64,000 nucleotides of DNA, taken from an uncultured Cellvibrio sp. GTDB lineage: Bacteria > Pseudomonadota > Gammaproteobacteria > Pseudomonadales > Cellvibrionaceae. The notes under the pieces were generated by a model, which worked only from the letters and a program-made list of their open reading frames with translations, did no database searches and was not told where the DNA came from. Of the stretch, positions 54,935-63,654 are shown piece after piece. The translations under genes and the position numbers were made by a program. Position 1 is the first letter of the stretch; each line of letters begins with the position of its first letter. The DNA is taken from assembly GCA_946480695.1 (NCBI GenBank), contig CAMLKG010000009.1, forward strand, positions 1 to 64,000. The letters are read 5' to 3'.

Positions 54935-55492
54935 ATGATGCAAACGAAGCAAGTAAAATTAAATGTGCGTGGTCCCACCTATCACCCGGTCGAAGAAACC
55001 GGTGTGGAACGGTTAAAACGGGAAGCAGCAAATAATCCCGACTTATTTTATGGACTGGTTTTTAAAACAGAGGAAACCATTAATCGTCTTGATTATTTGT
55101 CGGCGGACACGAAAGCAGCAATTGTTCGTTTTAAGGCGGAGGATCTGGCGGCGGGTATTGCTGGGCGCATTGAGCCGGGCGATACCGATGTATGTGGCGC
55201 AAGCTGCGGTGCATCGTGCGGCGGAAGTTGTGCGGCGAGTTGTGCTGGAAGCTGTGGGGGAAGTTGTGGCGGAAGTTGTGAAAATAGTTGTGCAGCTACT
55301 TGCGGAGGAAGTTGTGGCGCATCGTGTGGAAATAGTTGCGCTGGAAGTTGTGTGACCAGTTGTGTCGTGTCTGGTGATAGCCAGTTCAACGCCGATATTG
55401 TCACACTCCCCGCTGAAAAGCTCACTGCAAACATTCGGGAACAGTTGAAGCACCAAGCTGTTCAAATTAATTTTTCACGTTTCCAACGATAG
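54935..55492 (+). CDS. RiPP-like precursor with fifteen CxxS/T tetrads
   Basis: 185 residues from ATG 54935 (54938 also possible). Residues 1-86 are a leader without cysteine, with a helical acidic/hydrophobic part (NPDLFYGLVFKTEETINRL, TKAAIVRFKAEDLAAGI) and ending RIEPGDTDV. Residues 87-146 are fifteen perfectly periodic tetrads: Cys at 87, 91, 95 and every fourth residue to 143, each tetrad closing with Ser (Thr only at 122), mostly Gly/Ala between (CGASCGGSCAASCAGSC). Residues 147-185 are a charged, cysteine-free follower (GDSQFNADIVTLPAEKL...). The next gene, one base after the stop, is a lanthipeptide synthetase, so Ser/Thr dehydration and Cys addition is the expected modification. A core flanked on both sides is unusual. 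Alternative: metal-binding Cys-rich protein. Confidence 0.85.
   Translation: MMQTKQVKLNVRGPTYHPVEETGVERLKREAANNPDLFYGLVFKTEETINRLDYLSADTKAAIVRFKAEDLAAGIAGRIEPGDTDVCGASCGASCGGSCAASCAGSCGGSCGGSCENSCAATCGGSCGASCGNSCAGSCVTSCVVSGDSQFNADIVTLPAEKLTANIREQLKHQAVQINFSRFQR
55193..55372 (+). repeat. fifteen tandem 12-base units encoding CxxS/T
   Basis: 180 bases, each unit of form TGY-NNN-NNN-(AGY/TCG/ACT). Codons vary between units (GGA/GGC/GGG/GGT, AGT/AGC/TCG), so the protein period is conserved more strictly than the DNA. This argues for selection on the peptide, not only recent slippage duplication. Confidence 0.9.
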
Positions 55493-58261
55493 GTGATTGC
55501 TTTGCGTAATAACACCGATGATAAAGATATCTTGGATGTACAAGAACCCCTATCACGTGAAGCACAAACTGATCCGTCACTGGGTTGGCTGCTTGAATTG
55601 CACGGATTTGAATATAATGAACGTGGTGTGTGGTTGAGTGTGGGGCACACTACGTCAGCCTATGGCTGGAAACTTCATTTGTCATCCATACAGATACAAT
55701 CTGAGCCCCTATTACAAAAAGTTTTACCAATATTGGCGCAATGGAATGTGCCTTTTAAAATTGCTCGCAGCTTGATTGTACTTGGCCTATTAAATGAGGG
55801 AGCGTTAGGACACACGCAAGTCGGCAAGTTTGTCACTATCTATCCTCAAAACACTACCCTGGCGATTGACCTCGCCGCCGCTTTGGTGAATGTTACCCAG
55901 CAATTTTCAGGACCCAAAATTGTTACAGATCGCCATTTGGGTGCAGTGGTTTACTCCCGCTACGGAGCCTTTAGTCCGATAATGCGACGCAATAGGCTTG
56001 GGCTTTTTGAATCCGCTGATGAAACAGATGGGAAGGCAGCGGTTTACACGGTTCCCTATTCTGTCCCAGAAGGGCTGAGTGATCCGTTCTCCACGTTTGC
56101 TCCAGTTGTTGCGCGAAATGGCGCAACCGTAAATGACAACGCCGTTCGACCGATTGGCCCTGGATATTTAATCACAGACATTGTGGCGCACCATGCAAAA
56201 GGTTGTGTGTATAAAGCCATTGATTTACGTTCCCCTGAAACTATTGGAACAGTGATTTTAAAAGAAGGCAAAAAATTCTGTATGTCCGATGCTCAGGGGC
56301 GTGCGATGGAGGAGCGTATCTTCAATCAAAGCGATGCACACCAAAGGGCGGCGGCTACTCATATTGCGCCGCTTTCCTATCCACCCTTTCAGCATGGAGG
56401 CAGTTTTTTTCTGCCCCTCGAATTTATTCCGGGGAGTGATCTCGGAAGTAGGCCGGCAACACCTTTTGCCACTTTGTCCACTGCGGAACAGAAAACATTG
56501 CTGGATACCTTGCTGCTGACTGCGCAGGCCGTTGCCCGCTTGCATGAGGTTGGTGTTATCCACCGCGATTTATCGATGCGTAATATTCGCATAGGGCAGG
56601 ATGGAAACATTTATTTATTAGACTTGGAAATTTCCCACATTGCAGGTTCGCCGCTGGAAATCGCGACGAGAACCTCGCCCTTTATGCAAGGCACCCCCGG
56701 CTTTATTGCACCGCAACAATTGGCCGGTGCCGAGGCATCCACGGCTGACGATATTTATTCACTGGGTGCGGTGATGATATGTGCAATTACCGGACTTGAT
56801 CCGCAACGGGTGATATATGCCCAGGCCACTATGAATGTCGTCGCCCGGGCGCACCAGATTGCCGAATTGTCTGGAGCCCCCCTATCCCTCTGCCAATTAA
56901 TTGCAGCAGCGGTTGCACCAGCTCGGGAAGATCGGCCCAAAATCCAGGCGCTGATTGATGGGTTATCGTCATCGTATATTCCTGCGAAACCTGCGCCCCT
57001 CCCGGCTATCGTAGAGCTTCAAAAGGATTGTATCCAAGTAGCGGTAGAGGGGGCACAGTGGTTACTGGATGGAACACCGAGGGATGCTGTTACAGGGATG
57101 TGGAAATCTCCTGATATTGAAGCGGGCAAACATGCGGACATTAATTTGATCCATGCATTCAAGGTCTATCGCAGTGCGAATGTCGGTGTGGCCGGTGTTG
57201 TGTATACCTTGGCGAAATTGGCTCGTCACGGATTGAGTACGCCGTCCCTCAATGAAGAGGTTGCAAAGGCCATTGATTGGTTATTGGGCCATCAAGCGAC
57301 TACCGATGATCAATTAACCGGATTGCACTTCGGTGAGATGGGAGTAGGGTTGGCAATAGCCGAAGCGTTAGCTGCAGGGTTGGTATCTGCAGGAAATTGG
57401 ACCAACGCTTACTACCGGGAAGTTTTTACCGCGCCTATTGACTGGCCCGATTTAACCCATGGTGCTGCAGGGCAGGGAATCGGTGCTCTCGCTTGCGCAG
57501 ATCTATTAGCGGATGAGCCAGCACTGGTTGACGATGCGAAGAGTTGTGTCGAACGGTGCGCGGAATACCTTTGTTCACAACAGTATGACGACGGAAGTTG
57601 GGTTCTTCCTAAGGGCGTATTCGAAATGTCTGGCAATGCGTACACCGGTTACGCCCATGGGGCGGCAGGCGCGCTTGCATTCCTATCTCATCCCACTGTC
57701 TTTGTACGTAGCGGCCAAGTGCGCGACGCGGCTACGCGCGCGGCGGAATGGCTAATGGGTCATGCACGGGCGGGTGATCGGGGTTTACACATATGGTGGC
57801 CGATGAACCCCAATGAACCACGCGCCTGGAGCTGGTGGTGTCACGGCGGCCCAGGAATCGCGCTCTCGTTACTCTCATATTTTAACGTCTCACAAGACGC
57901 TCGCTATGCTGCCTCTGCACGCGCGGCACTGCGCGCGCACCCCTTTGAGGCACGCCAGCCAAACCTTAGTCAATGCCATGGGCTAGCCGGTATCGGGGAA
58001 ATTTATTTGGATGCCTACAATTTTTTGCGTGAGGACGAGTGGCTTGAGAGGGCGTTGGCGATTGCCCGGTTACTGATAAATTTGGCAAAACGGGACCGTG
58101 AAGGTGCGAGTTGGCTGGTTGAAAATCCTTATGTGCCCACTCCCGATTTAATGATTGGTTGTTCTGGGGTGATTCATTTCCTCGCGCGTCTTGGTTACCG
58201 TAAAGCATCATTTGGAGCACCGCTCTCGTGTCCAATTTTTGTAGGACCTAATAATTTTTAA
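55493..58261 (+). CDS. class III/IV-type lanthipeptide synthetase (lyase-kinase-LanC)
   Basis: 922 residues, starting at GTG 55493 directly after the precursor stop. Residues about 30-200: phosphothreonine/serine lyase-like domain (YGWKLHLSS, GKFVTIYP, GPKIVTDRHLGAVVYSRYGAF). Residues about 220-510: kinase domain with Lys257, H357-R358-D359 ... N364 (HRDLSMRNI) and D377 in DLE in place of DFG, as in LanKC enzymes. Residues about 520-905: LanC-like cyclase with GxxG-rich helices (HGAAGQGIGALA, AHGAAGALAFL) and the complete zinc triad Cys783 (WCHGGPG), Cys828 and His829 (QCHGLAG). An intact triad points to class IV (LanL) or a zinc-retaining class III branch. It should phosphorylate and dehydrate Ser/Thr in the precursor and catalyse thioether rings. 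No transporter or protease is adjacent. Confidence 0.9.
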   Translation: MIALRNNTDDKDILDVQEPLSREAQTDPSLGWLLELHGFEYNERGVWLSVGHTTSAYGWKLHLSSIQIQSEPLLQKVLPILAQWNVPFKIARSLIVLGLLNEGALGHTQVGKFVTIYPQNTTLAIDLAAALVNVTQQFSGPKIVTDRHLGAVVYSRYGAFSPIMRRNRLGLFESADETDGKAAVYTVPYSVPEGLSDPFSTFAPVVARNGATVNDNAVRPIGPGYLITDIVAHHAKGCVYKAIDLRSPETIGTVILKEGKKFCMSDAQGRAMEERIFNQSDAHQRAAATHIAPLSYPPFQHGGSFFLPLEFIPGSDLGSRPATPFATLSTAEQKTLLDTLLLTAQAVARLHEVGVIHRDLSMRNIRIGQDGNIYLLDLEISHIAGSPLEIATRTSPFMQGTPGFIAPQQLAGAEASTADDIYSLGAVMICAITGLDPQRVIYAQATMNVVARAHQIAELSGAPLSLCQLIAAAVAPAREDRPKIQALIDGLSSSYIPAKPAPLPAIVELQKDCIQVAVEGAQWLLDGTPRDAVTGMWKSPDIEAGKHADINLIHAFKVYRSANVGVAGVVYTLAKLARHGLSTPSLNEEVAKAIDWLLGHQATTDDQLTGLHFGEMGVGLAIAEALAAGLVSAGNWTNAYYREVFTAPIDWPDLTHGAAGQGIGALACADLLADEPALVDDAKSCVERCAEYLCSQQYDDGSWVLPKGVFEMSGNAYTGYAHGAAGALAFLSHPTVFVRSGQVRDAATRAAEWLMGHARAGDRGLHIWWPMNPNEPRAWSWWCHGGPGIALSLLSYFNVSQDARYAASARAALRAHPFEARQPNLSQCHGLAGIGEIYLDAYNFLREDEWLERALAIARLLINLAKRDREGASWLVENPYVPTPDLMIGCSGVIHFLARLGYRKASFGAPLSCPIFVGPNNF

Positions 58262-58307
58262 CCTGTGGTGTTTGTTAATACTCTGGAAAGGTTAAAGGAG
58301 TAAATCC

Positions 58308-59054
58308 ATGTCGGGAAATTCAGTACAGGAGCGCTTTGATGCGCAGCAAGTTGTCGCGATGGCGATGCGGCTCCGGGTAAATGAAATCGAAGCGCTAGGT
58401 GAGTCAACTGAATTGCGCGAGGCGGGACTTAAGACTATCCGCGCTGGGGATTTGGAGGTTGGACAACAATTGATTGTCGAAGCGAGGGAGAACAGGGAGC
58501 GCACCCAACTAAGTGAAGAAGCGCAAACCTTGTTTGAAACTTACCAATTGGCTGCAGAATCTTACGTTCACTATGTGGTAGACAACTTGGAAAAAGCTGA
58601 AGCGGCAATGATGATGGCCATCGCCACGGCGAATGATTTGCAGCGCAATTATGGTTACGTTATTGAACTGCGTCGGGTTCACCTCGCGGCGAATGTTATT
58701 CGTATTAACTTAAAGCATGTGGATCCAGTAGCCGCGATTACCATGGGTATTAAACTAATTAAGTATGTACTCGGTGATACCACACAGTGGCCTTGGCGTG
58801 AGTTGGCCTTAGAGCGAATGGATAGGCTTTCGTTGGAAGAGCAGATCCTTATTTTGCCCCAACTGCTTGCTCCATTATCCACTGCATTTTCAAAACTGAC
58901 GGTCCACCAGATTGATGACATCAATGAAAGTATTTTTGCGCTCGCTAAAGAGGTAACGGAAGAAAATCCTGCAAGCAAAATGATTAATGAGTGTATTGAA
59001 AAATGGTTAAGTCGCGGAGTCGAAACAACGACTGACGCCGTGCTAGCATTGTGA
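58308..59054 (+). CDS. all-helical protein of unknown function in the RiPP operon
   Basis: 248 residues, AAAGGAG eight bases before ATG 58308, 46 bases after the synthetase. No signal peptide, no membrane segment, no cysteine. The sequence is entirely helical in appearance (LREAGLKTIRAGDLEVGQQL, ARENRERTQLSEEAQTLFET, YVHYVVDNLEKAEAAMMMAI), with TPR-like spacing of Ala/Leu. Could be an accessory scaffold, immunity or regulatory protein. I know no family for it. It ends the operon. Confidence 0.75.
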   Translation: MSGNSVQERFDAQQVVAMAMRLRVNEIEALGESTELREAGLKTIRAGDLEVGQQLIVEARENRERTQLSEEAQTLFETYQLAAESYVHYVVDNLEKAEAAMMMAIATANDLQRNYGYVIELRRVHLAANVIRINLKHVDPVAAITMGIKLIKYVLGDTTQWPWRELALERMDRLSLEEQILILPQLLAPLSTAFSKLTVHQIDDINESIFALAKEVTEENPASKMINECIEKWLSRGVETTTDAVLAL

Positions 59055-59469
59055 AATTAGTGAAAACATTCATTCAAGTAAAGTAATTGGGTCTTAGAAT
59101 CACATCTCCAACCATAAGTTTAGAATCAAACAAGGTTCAACAATCTATTGGTGCTGAAAAATTAGGAGATTTTTTATAAACACAGTACCCAATGGTATTG
59201 GATCACTATCAAGAGGTCACCTTTATTTCGAGCATTGATGACTGGCAATCATAAAGCATTGAACCGCTGGGGGTGACCAGCATAAATAAAGCTTTTTCGT
59301 CACTGACCTTACTAAGGCTTATCCGATGGCTTTAGGGACCTGATTTTGGCGTCGCTTAATGGCATTTAGTAATGGGGGTATTAAAAAAAATAAAGCAGAA
59401 TACCCCCAAAAGTACCCTGGAGTTTAGGATTTGTGGGATAGGGTAGGACAAAAGGAGACGAAAGGGTCA
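59055..59469. other. gap between RiPP operon and ssrA, with inverted repeat
   Basis: About 415 bases without a gene. GGGGGTATT (59374-59382) and AATACCCCC (59399-59407) form a perfect 9-bp inverted repeat; the second arm continues AAAAGTACCCTGG. Runs of TACCCCC/AAAAGTACCC are seen next to tyrosine-recombinase islands inserted in ssrA, so this may be an island end; no integrase is present in the window. Confidence 0.4.
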
Positions 59470-59472
59470 ATA

Positions 59473-59499
59473 AAAAACCCGCGTGGAAGCGGGTTTTGG
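59473..59499 (-). terminator. terminator of ssrA
   Basis: On the minus strand AAAACCCGC, a short loop, GCGGGTTTTTTATT: a GC stem followed by a T run, 30 bases after the 3' end of tmRNA. Confidence 0.85.
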
Positions 59500-59529
59500 G
59501 ACGTTCTGGAACAATTCAAGATTTTGATT

Positions 59530-59883
59530 TGGTGGAGCCGGGGGGATTTGAACCCCCGTCCGCCAGCACTCCATCCTCGGCTCTACATGTTTAGGTCCGT
59601 TTATTGATTTAACGCTTATCAGCCCAACAGGCAGGACGAAAAGCGCGATCCTGTAGAGTTTTAGCAGCTCTGCCCCAGGCATGCTTCGCTGCGATCCAGT
59701 TCTGTATGACGGGCTTTAACGCGGTACTGGCACCTTGTTATAGACCGTTAGCTGCATTAAGCAGCTAAAGCGTAAGAATCGTCGTTTGCGACTATTCAAG
59801 TACAGCTTTGGATTAACGTGATTGGCTGTCATCACGACATGCACCTCGGGCTTTGTTACCGGCGTCGAATCCAAATCGGCCCC
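59530..59883 (-). ncRNA. ssrA: transfer-messenger RNA
   Basis: 354 bases. The 5' end GGGGCCGATTTGGATTCGAC (59883 downwards) and the 3' end GGGGGTTCAAATCCCCC then CGGCTCCACCA (to 59530) are the tRNA-like half: acceptor stem and T arm. The resume codon and tag reading frame are at 59789-59757: ANDDSYALAA then TAA, close to the E. coli tag. tmRNA rescues stalled ribosomes with SmpB. The one-piece form and tag are usual for gammaproteobacteria. The 3' end faces the RiPP operon. Confidence 0.97.
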
Positions 59884-60097
59884 AGTCGCTGAACTTTTGG
59901 TCTGCCCTTGCGAGCATTCCCCGTTCAAGCCAGCGATTGGCGGCATTCTATCCTATTGTTAACAAGATGCGATACCGCAATTCGCTGTCATCCTATATTG
60001 AGCCATAGGTACATTTTACAAGCGATGTGGTTGCCTGGTTTTTATACGGATTGTTTATAAATGGATCAATAAAGCGGATTCCCTTCCATAAGGCCAA

Positions 60098-60122
60098 AAA
60101 AAACCGGCTGTCAGCCGGTTTT
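60098..60122 (-). terminator. terminator after the GH43 gene
   Basis: AAAACCGGC and GCCGGTTTT pair around TGTCA; on the minus strand the stem is followed by a run of T (TTTTTTTT GG). It ends the GPH transporter-GH43 transcript. Confidence 0.8.
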
Positions 60123-60133
60123 GATTAAGGCAA

Positions 60134-61156
60134 TTATTTATCGCGATAAGGGGTGATAGTTTGGATGGTGCCATCGGCGTTGTGCGTCAACGGCGTCATC
60201 TTTACCGAGCGCAAATGGGTGATGCCTTTGGATAAAACGGAATCATGATAAAACAAATACCACTGGCCCTGGTATTCCGCGATTGAATGATGTGTAGTCC
60301 AGCCAATCACCGGCTCTAGGATGCGACCTTGATAAGTGAACGGGCCGTAAGGGCTGTCGCCTGTGGCGTAACATAAAAAATGTGTGTTACCGGTGGAATA
60401 GGAGAAATAATATTTGCCGTTGTGTTTGTGCATCCACGAAGCTTCAAAGAAGCGACGGTCGTGGTCACCCGCTAATAATGGTTGGCCGTTTTCATCAAGG
60501 ATTTTGATTTCGCGCGGTGTTTCGGCGAACTCTTTCATGTTATCGCTCAGGCGCGCAACGATGGGACCGAGTGCCGGTTCGTTATCCGCCGGTTCGCCAC
60601 GGTTCGCATCGTATTGGTTGTTGCGATAATTCTGCAACTGGCCGCCCCAGATACCGCCGAAATACATATAGTAATTGCCGTCGTTATCCTCAAACACCGC
60701 CGGGTCGATGGTATAGCTGCCTTTGATTGCTTCAGGTTCCGCTTTGAATGGACCTGTCGGTGAATCGCTCACGGCTACACCGATCTGGAAAATATTATCC
60801 GCACGTTTAGCGGGAAAATATAAATAATATTTGCCATTTTTATGCGCAGCATCGGGAGCCCACATTTGGCGTTGCGCCCAGGGAACATCTTTTACATGCA
60901 GGGCAACGCCGTTATCCACCGCAGGGCTGTCGGGTGAATCCAGGGAGATTACGTGGTAATCCTCCATGCCGAAATGGTCGCCGTTGTCATTGAACGGAAT
61001 GCCCGCTTCGATATCGTGCGAAGGATAAATATAAATCTTGCCGTTAAATACGTGCGCTGATGGGTCGGCGGTGTAAATGTGCTCAACCAGCGGTTGGGAA
61101 ATCGCGCGTGCTTTTAAATCGGCGATAACATCGGGAGCCAGGGTTTCTTCAGCCAT
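60134..61156 (-). CDS. GH43 glycoside hydrolase (beta-xylosidase / arabinofuranosidase type), cytoplasmic
   Basis: About 340 residues from ATG 61156 (frame open to 61168 with GTG). No signal peptide. Five-bladed propeller features: YTADPSAHVFNGKIYIYPS with the catalytic base Asp, WAPDAAHKNGKYYLYFPA, TIDPAVFEDNDGNYYMYFGG with the second Asp, and FFEASWMHKHNGKYYFSYS with the general-acid Glu. Sequence style matches GH43 subfamily 1-like enzymes that hydrolyse xylo- or arabino-oligosaccharides. It follows the transporter gene by 26 bases, so imported oligosaccharides are its likely substrate. Confidence 0.92.
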   Translation of the reverse strand: MAEETLAPDVIADLKARAISQPLVEHIYTADPSAHVFNGKIYIYPSHDIEAGIPFNDNGDHFGMEDYHVISLDSPDSPAVDNGVALHVKDVPWAQRQMWAPDAAHKNGKYYLYFPAKRADNIFQIGVAVSDSPTGPFKAEPEAIKGSYTIDPAVFEDNDGNYYMYFGGIWGGQLQNYRNNQYDANRGEPADNEPALGPIVARLSDNMKEFAETPREIKILDENGQPLLAGDHDRRFFEASWMHKHNGKYYFSYSTGNTHFLCYATGDSPYGPFTYQGRILEPVIGWTTHHSIAEYQGQWYLFYHDSVLSKGITHLRSVKMTPLTHNADGTIQTITPYRDK

Positions 61157-61182
61157 AACATCTCTCACTTTTACAATTCAAA

Positions 61183-62661
61183 TTATCTACCAATGGAGCT
61201 TCTGCGTTCATTCAGATCCGTTTCAATTTGGGTTTCCATCTTTTTGTTGATGGAATAGAGGAAGAGGCATGCCGCTGCGATGAAGAATGGAATGGAAGCG
61301 TAAATGCTTACGGCTGCTTTAATGCCGTCGATGGTTTCATCCGATTGCACTGCAAGCGCTGCGTCGTAACCATAGAATGCAAGGATACCCGCAAGTAATG
61401 AGCCGCCGATACTTAAACCTGCCTTCAGGCCAACCAGCATGGCCGAGAAAATAATGGCGGTCGCACGGCGATTGTTTTTCCATTCAGAATAATCGGCTAC
61501 GTCGGCAATCATTGCCCAGAGTAATGGAACAGTCAGGCCGTAGAAAAAGCCATGTAATACCTGGGCCGTAAAACAAAGGCCGATAGCATCGCTGGGAAAA
61601 TAATTAAATGCGAGCAGGAACAAGGTGGAAATAAATAGTGCGATACCAAAGGTATTGCGTTTACCGAAACGGTCGGCAACCTGTTTGGAAAAACAAATGC
61701 CGATAATTTGCATAATGATGCCGCAACCATTGAACAAGCCAAAAGCGGAGGTGGCTGCGTCGTCCGGCCATTTAAATTCGGCTACACCAAGTGATGTAAG
61801 TGTTGAATTAAGGCCAAGGATAAAGGCATTGAACCCCACCTCATTTAAAAAGGTGGCAAGGGCACTTTCATCCAAATAGTTTTCAAAATAATAAATATAG
61901 GCCCCGCCTTTCAACGACAGGTTTACAAATACCAGGACGGTAACAATCAGCATTATTAACCAAGGCAGGTTCTTAAATAAATCCTGTATGTCTTGCATTA
62001 CACTGGATTTCTCTTCCGTAATGGGAAGAATGCGTTCTTTAGTGGTGATAAAGGTGATGAGGAAAAATACGATTCCCACGCTCGCAAATAAAATCATGGC
62101 GTTATGGAAGCCTTCGGCTTTGTCCCCATTACCTAACATCAACACAATGGGCAACAGCAAGACTTGAATGATAAATTGCGCGAGCATCACCGCCACAAAA
62201 CGATAAGCGGACAAACTGTTACGCTCCGCCATGCTGCCGGTCAGAACACCGCTTAATGCGGAGTAGGGCAAGTTATTAGCGGCATAGACAGCCAGCAGCA
62301 GTAAATAGGTTACCCATGCATAGAGGACCTTTTGGTTCTGATCCAGGTTCGGTGTGCTGAATGCCAATAGGGCAATTACGCCGAAGGGGATAGCGGTCCA
62401 TAAAATCCAGGGGCGGAATTTACCCCAACGTGTTTTGGTGCGGTCGGCGATAAATCCCATTATCGGGGTAAATACAAAAGCGCCGATCATGCCGGCAGTA
62501 AACATAATGAAAGAAGCAGTTCCAGCCGGAATACCAAACACATCGGTATAAAAGAAGGCAAGAAAAGTGACCAGGGTTTGGAATATCAGGTTGGCCGACA
62601 AATCGCCCAGGCTGTAACCTACTTTTTCAATAACAGAAAGCTTATGCGTGGCTTGATTCAT
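61183..62661 (-). CDS. GPH-family sugar:cation symporter
   Basis: 492 residues with about twelve membrane helices. Start MNQATHKLSVIEKVGYSLGD, then LADxxxxxxGxxRP-like loop FIADRTKTRWGKFRPWILW characteristic of the glycoside-pentoside-hexuronide family, and YAANNLPYSALSGVLTGSM. Members (XynB/XynP/YicJ-type) import xylosides or related oligosaccharides with Na+ or H+. Forms an operon with the GH43 enzyme downstream. An extended insertion between helices (about residues 260-300, ENYLDESALATFLNEVGFNA) is longer than in the E. coli proteins. Confidence 0.92.
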   Translation of the reverse strand: MNQATHKLSVIEKVGYSLGDLSANLIFQTLVTFLAFFYTDVFGIPAGTASFIMFTAGMIGAFVFTPIMGFIADRTKTRWGKFRPWILWTAIPFGVIALLAFSTPNLDQNQKVLYAWVTYLLLLAVYAANNLPYSALSGVLTGSMAERNSLSAYRFVAVMLAQFIIQVLLLPIVLMLGNGDKAEGFHNAMILFASVGIVFFLITFITTKERILPITEEKSSVMQDIQDLFKNLPWLIMLIVTVLVFVNLSLKGGAYIYYFENYLDESALATFLNEVGFNAFILGLNSTLTSLGVAEFKWPDDAATSAFGLFNGCGIIMQIIGICFSKQVADRFGKRNTFGIALFISTLFLLAFNYFPSDAIGLCFTAQVLHGFFYGLTVPLLWAMIADVADYSEWKNNRRATAIIFSAMLVGLKAGLSIGGSLLAGILAFYGYDAALAVQSDETIDGIKAAVSIYASIPFFIAAACLFLYSINKKMETQIETDLNERRSSIGR

Positions 62662-62870
62662 TGTTGTGACTTCTTATAGATGTAATGGGGTTGTCCAATC
62701 AGCATAGCAGCCCAGGCTGATCAATCACCCTGTACCGCAGGAGGTTTGATGCTCGTGTACAAGTCCCGCTAGGATCGCTTAAAGCTGCCTTATAGTCAAG
62801 ATGTATATAACTTGGGCGTTGTTAATGTTTGCAAATAACGAATGCCCTGGTGGGCTAGCGGGGTTCTGAT

Positions 62871-63605
62871 TTAAAGCTGCCTGATTTCCTTTACCCAAAA
62901 AATTGTTGCGCCAGCTACAGCGATAGGCGTGACGAAAATATTCAGCACCGGCACCATGCTCCCCAGCAAGATAATTCCGCCATAGGAATAGCTGGTGAGT
63001 TGTCGTTGGTTAAGCCGACGGCGCAATTCGCGGAAGTTGAGTTGATGATTATCTGCTGGATAGTCTGAATATTGGATCACCATGCACCAGCAGCTCCATA
63101 GGGCTGCCAGGATGGTTCCGAGCAGGTTAGCCCCAGGAATAAAAAGCAGGACTAAAAAAATAATCAACACTAAAAAGCCGCGGCTGACAAAATACCCTAT
63201 TTTTATTAATTCCCGTTTAAGGGTGCGCGGAATTAATTCGCTCCATGTTTCCTCTTTTGGAGCTGAACCGGTTAATTGCATTTCAATCTTTTCCGCCAGT
63301 ACACCGAAGAAAGGTGCAGCTAAAAGATTAGTGATGATATTAAAGCTGTAGCCGTATACCACTAAAAATATAAATGCGATCAATGGCCATAGCAGCCAGG
63401 TTAACCAATCCAGCCATTGCGGCGTCCATTGTTCAACCTGAAAAATAAAATCGTTAAAGGCATTCAGTAATGCGATGGTCGCCGCTATAAAAATCAGTAT
63501 GTTTACCATTAGCGGAATGAGAATAAATTTTCGCAAACCTGGCTGCATAACAAGCCTGGCTCCAGCGAAGAAATAATCTATAGCTTTGGTGGGCGAGCCT
63601 TGCAT
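62871..63605 (-). CDS. cysZ: CysZ-like sulfate uptake membrane protein
   Basis: About 244 residues from ATG 63605 (GGAGG nine bases upstream; ATG 63611 and a frame to 63665 are also open). Family words: ARLVMQPGLRKFILIPLMVN, YSFNIITNLLAAPFFGVLAEKIE, ELIPRTLKRELIKIGYF, FIPGANLLGTILAALWSCW, IQYSDYPADNHQLNFRELR. Several long hydrophobic helices. CysZ proteins carry sulfate across the inner membrane for cysteine synthesis. It is on the same strand as the rhombosortase gene upstream. Confidence 0.9.
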   Translation of the reverse strand: MQGSPTKAIDYFFAGARLVMQPGLRKFILIPLMVNILIFIAATIALLNAFNDFIFQVEQWTPQWLDWLTWLLWPLIAFIFLVVYGYSFNIITNLLAAPFFGVLAEKIEMQLTGSAPKEETWSELIPRTLKRELIKIGYFVSRGFLVLIIFLVLLFIPGANLLGTILAALWSCWCMVIQYSDYPADNHQLNFRELRRRLNQRQLTSYSYGGIILLGSMVPVLNIFVTPIAVAGATIFWVKEIRQL

Positions 63606-63654
63606 TAACATTATCCTCCGGGTGTATATTGTTGGGACCCGATTATAATGATAT

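Noticed and set aside
55193..55372. Tandem units considered as a CRISPR array or microsatellite
   Set aside because: Units are contiguous 12-mers in coding frame with varied codons and no spacers.
55043..55465. Long minus-strand frames rich in Thr/Ser or Pro/Gln opposite the precursor
   Set aside because: They are antisense shadows of the 12-base tandem units; no ribosome site and no family resemblance.
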